A stretch of 41,480 nucleotides of DNA. Origin: Betaproteobacteria bacterium. GTDB taxonomy: Bacteria > Pseudomonadota > Gammaproteobacteria > Burkholderiales > SG8-39. Location: NCBI GenBank assembly GCA_005881595.1, contig VBBY01000014.1, positions 1 through 41,480 on the forward strand, written 5' to 3'. The stretch's first letter is position 1. Each line of letters begins with the position of its first letter. The notes beneath the pieces were generated by a model, which saw nothing but the letters and a program-made list of their open reading frames with translations, was not told the DNA's origin and did not search any database. Of the stretch, positions 19,132 through 27,026 are shown in pieces. Position numbers and translations under genes: made by a program.

Positions 19132-22100
19132 GATGCGGGTGCTGAACCTGCGCGTGCGTCACCGTGCGCGCGCGTTCGACCTCGTCCTTGATCTCGGCGG
19201 TGCTGCGGTGCTCGCGCAGGCGTCGATCGGTGAGCAGCTTGAAGAACATCGGCACGAAGAAGATGGCGAGGAAGGTCGCCGCCATCATTCCACCCATGAC
19301 GCCTGTGCCGACCGAGCGGCGCGCGCCGGCACCCGCGCCGGTGGAGAAGGCGAGCGGCATCACCCCGAAGATGAAGGCGAGCGAGGTCATCAGGATCGGG
19401 CGAAACCTCAGGCGCGCCGCCTCGAGAGCCGAGGCCGCGGCCGACAAGCCTTCGCGCTCCTTGAGTTCCGCGAACTGCACGATCAGGATCGCGTTCTTCG
19501 CCGCGAGGCCGAGCAGCGTGACCAGGCCGATCTGGAAATACACGTCGTTGGTGTAGCCGCGCAGATAGACCGCGGCGAGCGCGCCGAAGGTGCCGAAAGG
19601 CAGCGCGAGCAGCACCGAGAGCGGCAGCGACCAGCGCTCGTACTGCGCGGCGAGGATCAGGAACACCATGATCACCGCGAGCCCGAGCGCGAGCACCGAG
19701 GTGCCGCCGGATTTCTTCTCCTGATAGGAGGCGCCGCCCCAGTCGAAGCTGAAATCGGCTGGCAGCGCCTCTTTCGCGATGCGCTCGACCTCCTCTATCG
19801 CCTGGCCGGATGAAATGCCTGGCGCGGCAGCGCCAAACAGCTTTACCGCCGGCAGGTTGTTGAAGCGCGCGAGCGAGTCGGGGCCGGAGGCGTACTTGAC
19901 GTTCGCGAGCGAGCGCAGCGGGATCATCTCGCCTTTTTCCGAGCGCACGTAGATGTCGCCGACCGCCTCGGGGCTCTTGCGGTACTCCGGCTCGGCGGAC
20001 ATCAGCACCTGCCAGGTGCGGCCGAACTTGTTGAAGTCGTTGACGTAGTAGTTGCCGAGGGTGGCGGCGAGCGCGCCGTAGAGCTCGTTGAGCGGCACGC
20101 CGAGCGCCTTCGCCTTCTCGCGGTCGACATCGACGTAGAGCTGCGGCGACGCCGGGCGCCAGAGCGTCTGCACGAAGGCGAACTTGGGGTCCTTGGCGGT
20201 CTGCTGCATGAACTGGCCCATTGCCTGGGCCATGCGCCGCGCGCCGCCCTCGCCGCGGTCCTGCAGGTAGAGCTCGAAGCCGCCCGCCGTCCCGAGGCCG
20301 AAGATCGGCGGCGGACCGAAGGCGAGCACCAGCCCTTCCTTGATGCCGCCGGTCTTCATGAAGAGGTCTCCGACCACCTGCTTGGTGTCGACCTTGCGCT
20401 CGTCCCAGGGCTTCTGCGTGACGAAGATCGTCGCGGCGTTGTTGCGGAAATAGCCGCCGAGGAAATCGAAGCCGGTGAAGGCGACCGCGTCCTGGTTGTT
20501 CGGGTTCGACTTGATCGCTTGCAGCACCTGCGCAACCACCTTGTCGGTGCGCTCGAGCGTCGCGCCATCCGGAAGGATCACCGCGCTTATGTAGAAGCCC
20601 TGGTCCTCGTCGGGCACCAGGCTTCCCGGCGTGAACTTCCACAGCCCGACCGCGATCGCCACCATGCCCAGGAACAGCAGCACGCCGATCGCGGCGCGGC
20701 GGATCATCCACGACACGCCGTTGGTGTAATGGATCGTGATTTTAAAAAAAGTTTCGTTAAACCACTGGAAGAAGCCGCCGGGGATCTTGTGCTCGCGCTT
20801 GAGGATCAGCACGCACAGCGACGGCGTGAGCGTGAGCGCGACGATTCCCGAGATCACCACCGCGATCGCGATCGTCACCGCGAACTGGCGGTAGAGCTCG
20901 CCCGCCAGCCCGCCGAGGAAGGCGATCGGCACGAACACCGAGCACAGCACCAGCACGATCGCCACCACCGGCCCAGCCACCTCGCGCATCGCCTTGATCG
21001 CCGCCTCGCGCGCCGCGAGGTGCTCCTCGTGCATGATGCGCTCGATGTTCTCGAGCACCACGATGGCGTCGTCGACCACGATGCCGATGGCGAGCACCAT
21101 GCCGAAAAGCGTCAGCGTGTTGATCGAGTAGCCGAGCAGGTACAGCCCGGCGAAGCAGCCGATCAGCGACACCGGCACCGCGGCGACCGGGATCAGGGTG
21201 GCGCGCCAGTTCTGCAGGAACAGGAACACCACCAGCACCACGAGCAGCATCGCCTCGCCCAGCGTGAACAGCACTTCGCGGATCGACACCCGCACGAACC
21301 TCGTCGTGTCGTAGGGCACCGAATAGGTCATGCCCTGCGGAAAGCGCGGCACGATTTCGTCCACGGTCTTCACGACGCTGTCGGCGACCTCGAGCGCGTT
21401 GGCGCCCGGCAGCAGGAAAACGCCGACCAGCGTCGCCTCCCGGCCGTTCATGCGCCCGACGAACTCGTAATCCTTCGAGGCGAGCTCGACGCGCGCCACG
21501 TCCTTCAGGCGCAGGTTCGAGCCGTCGGGACTGGCGCGCACGATGATGTTCTCGAACTCCTTCGGGTCGGCGAGCCGGCCCTTGGTGGTGATGGTGTAGA
21601 CGAGCTCCTGCGGGCCCGCGCTCGGCGACTGCCCGACCTTGCCGGCGGCGAACTGCGCGTTCTGCTCGTTCAGCGCGCGGATCAGATCGGTGGGCGTGAG
21701 GCGCAGCTGCGTGAGGCGATCGGGCCTCACCCAGATGCGCATCGCGTAGTCCTTGGCGCCGAAGATCTGCACATTCGTCGTTCCTGGGACGCGCTTCAGC
21801 GCGTCCAGGACGTTTAACGTGACGAAGTTGCTGATGGCGAGGTTGTCATAGCGGCCGTCGGGCGAGTAGAACGCAAGCACCTGCAGGAAGGCCGAAGAGC
21901 CCTTCTGTACCGTCACGCCCTGGCGGCGCACTTCCTCGGGCAGGCGCGGCTCGGCCTGCTTGACGCGGTTGTTGACGTTGAGCGCGGCCTGGTCGGCGTC
22001 GGCGCCGATGTCGAAGGTGACCTGGATCTGCACGATGCCGTTGGAGCCCGAGGTCGAGCTCATGTAGATCATCTTCTCGACGCCGGTGATCTGGTTCTCG

Positions 22101-22297
22101 AGCGGCGCCGCGACTGTCTGCTCGAGCGTCTCGGCCGAGGCGCCGGGATACACTGCCTGCACCGTGACCACCGGCGGCGCGATCTCGGGATACTGCGCGA
22201 TCGGCAGGTTGCGCATCGCCGCAAGCCCGGCGAGCACGATGAAGATGGAAACGACGGCCGCAAAGATGGGCCGGTCGATGAAAAACCGGGAGAACAT
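19109..22297 (-). CDS. RND efflux pump inner-membrane transporter, HAE1 (AcrB/OqxB-like) family
   Basis: This 1062-residue transporter has the full HAE1 plan. It begins MFSRFFIDRPIFAAVVSIFI, carries the proton-relay motif GIVVDDAIVVLENIERIM in TM4 and GLAAKNAILIVQFAELKE near TM10-11, and has the two periplasmic porter/docking halves. It differs from the first pump in this window throughout. The C-terminus is an unusual His-rich tail (HAQVQHPHHAPHPHE). Around 20735-20760 the otherwise GC-rich gene has a T7/A4 run encoding ETFFKIT. The adaptor gene ends three bases upstream. Substrates cannot be assigned. Confidence 0.97.
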   Translation of the reverse strand: MFSRFFIDRPIFAAVVSIFIVLAGLAAMRNLPIAQYPEIAPPVVTVQAVYPGASAETLEQTVAAPLENQITGVEKMIYMSSTSGSNGIVQIQVTFDIGADADQAALNVNNRVKQAEPRLPEEVRRQGVTVQKGSSAFLQVLAFYSPDGRYDNLAISNFVTLNVLDALKRVPGTTNVQIFGAKDYAMRIWVRPDRLTQLRLTPTDLIRALNEQNAQFAAGKVGQSPSAGPQELVYTITTKGRLADPKEFENIIVRASPDGSNLRLKDVARVELASKDYEFVGRMNGREATLVGVFLLPGANALEVADSVVKTVDEIVPRFPQGMTYSVPYDTTRFVRVSIREVLFTLGEAMLLVVLVVFLFLQNWRATLIPVAAVPVSLIGCFAGLYLLGYSINTLTLFGMVLAIGIVVDDAIVVLENIERIMHEEHLAAREAAIKAMREVAGPVVAIVLVLCSVFVPIAFLGGLAGELYRQFAVTIAIAVVISGIVALTLTPSLCVLILKREHKIPGGFFQWFNETFFKITIHYTNGVSWMIRRAAIGVLLFLGMVAIAVGLWKFTPGSLVPDEDQGFYISAVILPDGATLERTDKVVAQVLQAIKSNPNNQDAVAFTGFDFLGGYFRNNAATIFVTQKPWDERKVDTKQVVGDLFMKTGGIKEGLVLAFGPPPIFGLGTAGGFELYLQDRGEGGARRMAQAMGQFMQQTAKDPKFAFVQTLWRPASPQLYVDVDREKAKALGVPLNELYGALAATLGNYYVNDFNKFGRTWQVLMSAEPEYRKSPEAVGDIYVRSEKGEMIPLRSLANVKYASGPDSLARFNNLPAVKLFGAAAPGISSGQAIEEVERIAKEALPADFSFDWGGASYQEKKSGGTSVLALGLAVIMVFLILAAQYERWSLPLSVLLALPFGTFGALAAVYLRGYTNDVYFQIGLVTLLGLAAKNAILIVQFAELKEREGLSAAASALEAARLRFRPILMTSLAFIFGVMPLAFSTGAGAGARRSVGTGVMGGMMAATFLAIFFVPMFFKLLTDRRLREHRSTAEIKDEVERARTVTHAQVQHPHHAPHPHE

Positions 22298-22300
22298 GGA

Positions 22301-23488
22301 TTACTTCTTGGCGACGGGAGGTTTTGCGGCTTCGGGCTTCGCTTCGGCGATGCGCACGGGCGCTCCCGGCCCGAGGCGCATCACCCCGTCGACGATCACC
22401 CGCTCGCCGGGCTTGAGCCCGCCGGTGATGATCCAGGACTGGCCGGCCCATTCGCCGGCCTCGACCGGGCGCGGCTCGGCCTGGCTCTTTTCATTCACCA
22501 CGTACACGAATTTCCCTTGCGGTCCTTCCAGAACGGCGCGCTGCGGCACGGTGACCGCGTTGGGGCGCGTCGCGCCGCGCAGGATGACGCGCACGAACTC
22601 GCCGGGCTTGAGTGCGCCGCCGGGGTTGGGAAGCTCGGCGCGCGTCTCGCGCGTGCCGGTGGCGGGCGAGACGCGCACGTCGGCGAAGTTGAGCCGCCCG
22701 GTTTTCTCGTACAGGCTGCCGTCTGCGCGGCGCAGCGCCACCTCGAAATTGCCGTCTTTCGGCAGCGCGAGCTGCTTCGCCTGCACTTCCTTCTGGATCT
22801 GCGCCTGCTCGTTGTCGGGAACGCCGAAGTTGACCCAGATCGGGTCGACCTGAGTGATGCTGGTGAGCAGGGCATCCGGGCCAGAAATGAGCGAGCCCTC
22901 CTGGCGCATCGAGCGCCCGGTGATTCCCGCGACCGGGGATTCCACCTTCGTATAGCTGAGATTCAATTTCGCCTCGGTGAGCCGCGCGCGCGCTGCCTTG
23001 ACGTCGGCCGCGCCGATCGCCTCGGCCGACACCGTGTCGTCGTAGTCCTTCTGGCTGACCGCTTTCTCGGCGTAGAGCGGCTTGAGACGCGCCGCGTTCT
23101 TGCGCGCCTGCTCAAGGCGCGCCTCGGCGGCGCCGACATCGGCCTCGGCGCGCGCCACCGCGGCCTCGAACGGCGCCGGATCGACCGTATAGAGCGACTG
23201 GCCCCGCCTGACCGGTGCGCCTTCGGTGAAGTTGCGCTTCAGCAAAATGCCGGCGACGCGCGCGCGCACTTCGACCTCGCGCGAGCCCGCGGTCTGCCCG
23301 ACGTATTCGAACGTCACCGGCAGCGCCTGCGGCGCGACCGTGACCACCGTGACTTCCGGCGGCGGCATGCCGGCGCCCGGTCCCCCCTTGTGGCCGCCTT
23401 TGTCGGGCGCACCGTTCGAAGGACTGCATGCCGCGAGCGCAAGAGCAAGGCCTGCCAGGAAACTGGCGCGCAAAACGAGAGCGATCAT
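22301..23488 (-). CDS. RND efflux periplasmic adaptor, AcrA-like lipoprotein
   Basis: This 395-residue adaptor begins MIALVLRASFLAGLALALAA followed by Cys21, a lipoprotein signal. A Gly/Lys/Pro-rich linker comes next, then the lipoyl halves (VEVRARVAGILLKRNFTEGA; LSYTKVESPVAGITGRSMRQ) around an Ala/Glu/Arg coiled-coil hairpin (about 105-165). The C-terminal tail is Pro/Ala/Lys-rich. The ATG at 23488 is chosen because it puts the lipobox at the right place; a TTG nine codons earlier is also open. No good ribosome site is visible, which fits coupling to the mlaC-like gene 43 bases upstream. Confidence 0.93.
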   Translation of the reverse strand: MIALVLRASFLAGLALALAACSPSNGAPDKGGHKGGPGAGMPPPEVTVVTVAPQALPVTFEYVGQTAGSREVEVRARVAGILLKRNFTEGAPVRRGQSLYTVDPAPFEAAVARAEADVGAAEARLEQARKNAARLKPLYAEKAVSQKDYDDTVSAEAIGAADVKAARARLTEAKLNLSYTKVESPVAGITGRSMRQEGSLISGPDALLTSITQVDPIWVNFGVPDNEQAQIQKEVQAKQLALPKDGNFEVALRRADGSLYEKTGRLNFADVRVSPATGTRETRAELPNPGGALKPGEFVRVILRGATRPNAVTVPQRAVLEGPQGKFVYVVNEKSQAEPRPVEAGEWAGQSWIITGGLKPGERVIVDGVMRLGPGAPVRIAEAKPEAAKPPVAKK

Positions 23489-23531
23489 TGGGAGCGGAGG
23501 ATTATTGCGGCGCAAAAGGAGAGCGATTCTA

Positions 23532-24161
23532 TCAAGTCTTCACCGACACCGGCTTCACGGCGACGCGGTTCTTGCTCGAAAGCAGGCTGATCAGCCCGTC
23601 GATGCCGCGGTTGCGCACCTCCTCGGCGAAAGCGCTGCGGTAGGTGGCGGCCAGGCTGATTCCAGCAACCCTGATATCGAAGACCTTCCACGCCGGGCCG
23701 GTCCTCTCCAGGTCGTACTCGATCGCGATCGGCTCGGCTCCCGAGCGCCTCACCTGGGAGCGGACCGTTACCTCGGTGTCCCCGGGCTGGGCGCGCAGCG
23801 GCCTGAACTCGATGACCTGGTCGCTGTAGCCCGCGAGCGCGCTGGAATAGGTGCGCACCAGCAGCGCCCTGAATTCCCGCGTCAGCTGCTCCTGCTGCTC
23901 GGGGCTGGCGCGCCGCCAGTTGACCCCCATCGCGATCTGAGTGGTGTGCCTGAAATCGAAGTGCGGCAGGATCTTCGCCTCGACAAGCTCGGCGATTTTC
24001 CTGGGATCGCCCGCCTGGATGCCCTTGTCCTGCCGGATTGCCGCGATGACCTCCTCCGAGATGCCCTTCACCAGCACGTCAGGGGCAATTTCTTCCGCCA
24101 GGGCATGCGGCGTCACGAACGCCGTGAGCAGAGCCGAAACGAGCAGCAACTGGAGGTTCAT
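23532..24161 (-). CDS. MlaC/Ttg2D-type periplasmic phospholipid-binding protein
   Basis: This 209-residue exported protein starts MNLQLLLVSALLTAFVTPHALA and has the MlaC (Tol_Tol_Ttg2) fold signatures. These include ILPHFDFRHTTQIAMGVNWR, ASPEQQEQLTREFRALLVRT, YSSALAGYSDQVIEF, AWKVFDIRVAGISLAATYRS and a closing RNRGIDGLISLL. In the Mla pathway MlaC ferries phospholipids between the outer-membrane MlaA complex and the inner-membrane MlaFEDB complex. Here it lies between marR and the efflux adaptor, without any other mla gene in the operon. AAAGGATC precedes the ATG at 24161. Whether it serves a distant Mla complex or the pump itself is unknown. Confidence 0.88.
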   Translation of the reverse strand: MNLQLLLVSALLTAFVTPHALAEEIAPDVLVKGISEEVIAAIRQDKGIQAGDPRKIAELVEAKILPHFDFRHTTQIAMGVNWRRASPEQQEQLTREFRALLVRTYSSALAGYSDQVIEFRPLRAQPGDTEVTVRSQVRRSGAEPIAIEYDLERTGPAWKVFDIRVAGISLAATYRSAFAEEVRNRGIDGLISLLSSKNRVAVKPVSVKT

Positions 24162-24216
24162 GAATGATCCTTTCTCTGCTGAATAGTGCACATATGTATG
24201 ATTTGCCGAAAAAAAC

Positions 24217-24660
24217 TCAGTCCAGATCTGACAGCGCGCGCTTCAGGGCAGCATGGTCGATCGCCCCGAGCGCCTTGCCGAGCTTCCTGCGGACCTCGTC
24301 CACTTTCTTCGCTCCTGCGGCCTGGCGCTCGCGGCCGAGCGGGGTGATGGCGGCCCGCAGGCTGCGCCGGTCCGCGGCATCGTCTACACGCCGGACCAGC
24401 TTGTCGGCCTCGAGGCGATCGACGAGCTGGGTGATGTTGGATCGCACGCACGCGCAGCGCGCGGCCAGCTCGCCAAGCGCCACCGGCTCGCCGGCCTCCA
24501 CCAGCTGGGTCAGGGCGGCGAGCTTGGCGCCCGACAGCTCCACCTGCGCCAGGGCCTCTTCGAGCTGGCTCTCGACCGCATGCGCCGCCTGCATCAGCGA
24601 CCACATGACGTCGTCCGAGGCCGCCAGGCCGCGGCGGCGTGCAGCGCGGCGTTTATTCAT
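24217..24660 (-). CDS. MarR-family transcriptional regulator of the second RND operon
   Basis: From the ATG at 24660 this is a 147-residue winged-helix regulator. After a basic N-terminus (MNKRRAARRRGLAAS), the wHTH spans about 50-120: LSGAKLAALTQLVEAGEPVA, LGELAARCACVRSNITQLVD, RLEADKLVRRVDDAADRRSL, with the wing DAADRRS typical of MarR. It contains two Cys in CACVRS near the recognition helix, possibly redox-sensitive. The start codon lies in a perfect palindrome and six bases after a near-consensus -10 box, implying autorepression. The mlaC-like gene follows after 55 bases. A longer frame, with a start 12 codons earlier, would begin upstream of the -10 box and is unlikely. Confidence 0.92.
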   Translation of the reverse strand: MNKRRAARRRGLAASDDVMWSLMQAAHAVESQLEEALAQVELSGAKLAALTQLVEAGEPVALGELAARCACVRSNITQLVDRLEADKLVRRVDDAADRRSLRAAITPLGRERQAAGAKKVDEVRRKLGKALGAIDHAALKRALSDLD

Positions 24661-24704
24661 ATATGAATAATACAGTCTATGAAAGCGGCGTGTCAACGTG
24701 TCAA
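24653..24704 (-). promoter_or_regulatory. marR promoter with 18-bp palindromic operator
   Basis: Read on the minus strand, TTGACA (24696-24691) is followed after 18 bases by TATTAT (24672-24667), then six bases to the marR ATG. The predicted transcript starts at or next to the ATG, so the message may be leaderless. The TTGACACG octamer holding the -35 box is duplicated in tandem (24689-24704). TTATTCATATATGAATAA (24653-24670) is a perfect 18-bp palindrome overlapping the -10 box and start codon, the expected place for a MarR repressor site. A weaker related core, ACATATGT (24190-24197), precedes the mlaC-like gene. Confidence 0.7.
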
Positions 24705-24804
24705 GCGGGGCTTTGCTTGGCTGGGGAAAAAAGATAGCCGAGGCAAATCAGGCTCTTGTGAAGGGCGATTGCCGGATGCGCGGACTGGAGATATTTTTTG
24801 CTCC

Positions 24805-25494
24805 GTGGAGACAAAGCGTTTCGCACGGCGCGAGGACCTCGGCCTGACGCCTGCCGAGTTCGCGCTTCTTAGGCGCCTCGACTCGCCGCGCAAAATCCAG
24901 GCCTATGTCTACGGTTTAAGGCAGAACTTCGAAGTCGGCGGCGATACCTGTCGCCCGGTGCGCGCGGTCCTGCACACCAGAAGCGCGCACTGCATCGAGG
25001 GCGCCATGCTTGCCGCCTGCGCTATGTGGATACAAGGCGAGCCGCCGCTGCTCCTCGACATGCGCGCGGTGCGCGACTTCGACCATGTAGTGGCGCTCTT
25101 CAGGCGACGCGGCCTCTGGGGTGCGATCTCCAAGACCAACGGTATCGGTCTACGCTGGCGCGACCCGGTCTACCGGAGCTTGCGCGAACTCGCGATGTCG
25201 TACTTTCACGAATATTACAACCGGCGCGATCACAAGACGCTGCGCGAATATTCCGTGCCGTTCGACCTGCGGCGCGTCGATCCGAAGCTGTGGATTTCCG
25301 GCGAGAAGAACGCGTGGCCGGTCGCCGAGGAGCTAGACACGATCCGTCACTTTCCGCTGCTCAACGGCCATCACCTGAAGGCGGTGGCGCGCCGCGACCC
25401 CTTCGAGCGCCGGGTCGGCGTGCTGCTGCAGTACCGGCGTCCGCGCGCGCTGCTCGAGAAGCTGGCGCGCTCGAAAAAGAAGAGGGAAAAATAA
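24805..25494 (+). CDS. Transglutaminase-like protein of unknown function
   Basis: A 229-residue protein from the GTG at 24805. The start is uncertain: the frame is open to an ATG at 24679, but the upstream 42 residues look non-conserved, and no start has a strong ribosome site. The recognisable core is SAHCIEGAMLAACAMWIQGE with Cys63, then DFDHVVALFRRRGLWGAISK with His94, in the order expected of a transglutaminase-like Cys-His pair. The third residue could be Asn111 or Asp119. RDPVYRSLRELAMSYFHEYY and LWISGEKNAWPVAEELD are further conserved-looking blocks. It has no signal peptide. It is divergent from marR and may share its control region. The family call is from memory of similar bacterial proteins. 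Confidence 0.65.
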   Translation: METKRFARREDLGLTPAEFALLRRLDSPRKIQAYVYGLRQNFEVGGDTCRPVRAVLHTRSAHCIEGAMLAACAMWIQGEPPLLLDMRAVRDFDHVVALFRRRGLWGAISKTNGIGLRWRDPVYRSLRELAMSYFHEYYNRRDHKTLREYSVPFDLRRVDPKLWISGEKNAWPVAEELDTIRHFPLLNGHHLKAVARRDPFERRVGVLLQYRRPRALLEKLARSKKKREK

Positions 25495-25500
25495 AGATCC

Positions 25501-25523
25501 GGGTCTGACCCAGGTCTGACCCC
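25501..25523. repeat. Tandem doublet of a GGGTCTGACCC hairpin motif
   Basis: GGGTCTGACCC (25501-25511, a perfect GGGTC-T-GACCC stem) is followed one base later by GGTCTGACCCC (25513-25523). The pair fills the short gap between two convergent stop codons. There is no T-run, so it is not a standard intrinsic terminator. Its form (two near-identical cores in tandem) resembles the doublet at the RAYT element near 36059, suggesting a solitary REP-like element. Confidence 0.5.
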
Positions 25524-25529
25524 GATTTC

Positions 25530-26498
25530 CTACTTCTCCTCGACCTTGCCGATCTTTTCCAGCGCCAGCTTGAGGCGCGCGGCGTCGCGCTCCCAGTATC
25601 TCTTGAAGTCCGGCGCGTCGAGGTAGTGCACCGGCGTTTCCACCTTCTCCATCGCCGACTTGAACTCGGCGGAGTTCGCCACCTCGCGCACCGCGTCGCG
25701 CAGCTTCGCGACGATCGGCGCCGGCGTCGCTGCCGGCACGAACACGCCCGACCAGATGTAGAACTCGGCGTCGTAGCCGAGCTCCCTGAAGGTCGGGATC
25801 TCGGGCAGCAGCTGGAGGCGCTTGTCGCTCCAGCTGGCGAGCGCGCGCATCTTGCCCCCCTTGATCTGGCCGATGGCCGCCGCGGGACCCGAGGCAAGCG
25901 CCTCGACCTGGCCGCCGAGCAGCGCGGTCACCGCCGGTCCTCCGCCCTGGTAGGGCACGTGGAACAGCCTGATGCCGGCGGCGTTGGCGAAAATTTCCAT
26001 CGCCACGTGCAGCGTGCCATACACGCCTGAGGAGGAGTAGTTGATCTTGCCCGGGTTCGCCTGCGCGGCGTCGACGAAGTCCTTGAGCGTTTTATACCTG
26101 CTGTCGGCGCGCACCACCAGCACCGTCGGGTCCGCGGTCACCAGCGCGACCGGCGCGAAATCCTTCAGCTCGTACGCCGGCGGCTTGCCGTTGATGCGGT
26201 CCGACACGGGAAAGATTGAGATGGACGACAAGCTCATCAGGAGCGTGTAGCCGTCGGCCGCTGCCCTGGCCACGGACGCCATGCCGACTGCGCCGCCGGC
26301 GCCGGTGCGGTTGATGACCACGACGGGCTGCTTCAGCGCATGGTTCATGCCCGCCGCCAGCGGCCTTCCGACGATGTCGGCGACGCCGCCGGGGGGAAAC
26401 GGCACCACCATCGTCAGCGGCTTCGACGGGTACGCCTCCTGCGCCGACGCGCCCGCAGCGCAAAACGCAATGAGAAGGGAAACCAGAATCCTCGGCAT
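25530..26498 (-). CDS. Bug/TctC-family periplasmic solute-binding protein
   Basis: This 322-residue protein has a signal peptide (MPRILVSLLIAFCAAGASAQ) and the Bug signatures YPSKPLTMVVPFPPGGVADI, INRTGAGGAVGMASVARAAA, DGYTLLM, YKTLKDFVDAAQANPGKINY, HVPYQGGGPAVTALLGGQVE and LPEIPTFRELGY. These proteins bind carboxylates in the periplasm, and some feed tripartite tricarboxylate transporters. Burkholderiales encode very many of them as orphans, and no tctA/tctB is present here. GGGAGGAAG lies just upstream of the ATG at 26498. A longer frame upstream of this ATG is not coding-like. The ligand is unknown. Confidence 0.94.
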   Translation of the reverse strand: MPRILVSLLIAFCAAGASAQEAYPSKPLTMVVPFPPGGVADIVGRPLAAGMNHALKQPVVVINRTGAGGAVGMASVARAAADGYTLLMSLSSISIFPVSDRINGKPPAYELKDFAPVALVTADPTVLVVRADSRYKTLKDFVDAAQANPGKINYSSSGVYGTLHVAMEIFANAAGIRLFHVPYQGGGPAVTALLGGQVEALASGPAAAIGQIKGGKMRALASWSDKRLQLLPEIPTFRELGYDAEFYIWSGVFVPAATPAPIVAKLRDAVREVANSAEFKSAMEKVETPVHYLDAPDFKRYWERDAARLKLALEKIGKVEEK

Positions 26499-26541
26499 CG
26501 CTTCCTCCCAGGGGCGCGAAATTAACATGCTGTTACAGAAG

Positions 26542-26565
26542 TTGCACTTTATGGGTTCACTGCAA
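26542..26565. promoter_or_regulatory. Inverted repeat in the tctC/small-protein divergent gap
   Basis: TTGCA (26542-26546) and TGCAA (26561-26565) are inverted arms 14 bases apart in the 114-base region between two divergent genes. They could be half sites for a dimeric regulator. No matching regulator gene is adjacent and no clear promoter hexamers were found. Confidence 0.25.
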
Positions 26566-26612
26566 GGGACGATCCGCGTCAAATGGCTAGGCCCACCAAA
26601 AAGGAGGCTGCC

Positions 26613-26936
26613 ATGCTGCTCAGAAAACTTGTTCTCGCCGCCGCGGCTCTTATCGTCTCCGCGCCGGTGCTCGCAGATCCGCATTGGCGAGACCGGGACG
26701 AATGGCGCGAAAGGCGTTTCGAGCATCACTACTACCCCCGTTACTACTATTACCCGCAATATTACCGGCCGGCCCCGCGGATCGTCGTCGTGGAGAGACC
26801 TTTGCCCGTGTACCCGGCGTACCAGGCCTACCCGGCGTACCCCGCGTACCATGCGAGCGTCGACGTGAACACCGGGCTGGCGATCGTCGCCGGGGCGGTC
26901 ATCGGCGGAGTCATCGCGCACGAACTCGTGCGGTAG
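26613..26936 (+). CDS. Small exported Tyr/Pro-rich protein
   Basis: This 107-residue protein starts at the ATG at 26613, six bases after a strong AAGGAGG. It has a signal peptide (MLLRKLVLAAAALIVSAPVLA), then an Arg/His/Tyr-rich stretch (HHYYPRYYYYPQYYRP), an imperfect YPAYQAYPAYPAYHA repeat, and a Gly-zipper-like hydrophobic C-terminus (GLAIVAGAVIGGVIAHELV). It resembles short envelope proteins with a C-terminal glycine-zipper segment. No function is assigned. The 90 bases to msrB hold no obvious terminator. Confidence 0.8.
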   Translation: MLLRKLVLAAAALIVSAPVLADPHWRDRDEWRERRFEHHYYPRYYYYPQYYRPAPRIVVVERPLPVYPAYQAYPAYPAYHASVDVNTGLAIVAGAVIGGVIAHELVR

Positions 26937-27026
26937 CTGCGCATAGCTCCTGTAGTATCGTATTTGTCAGGACCGGCCGGTTCGCGCGACCAACCTGCCG
27001 AGCTGTCAAATCGAAAGGAGACGAGG

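Noticed and set aside
25501-25523. Intrinsic bidirectional terminator
   Set aside because: The hairpins are GC-rich but no T-run follows on either side, so a REP-like repeat is the better description.
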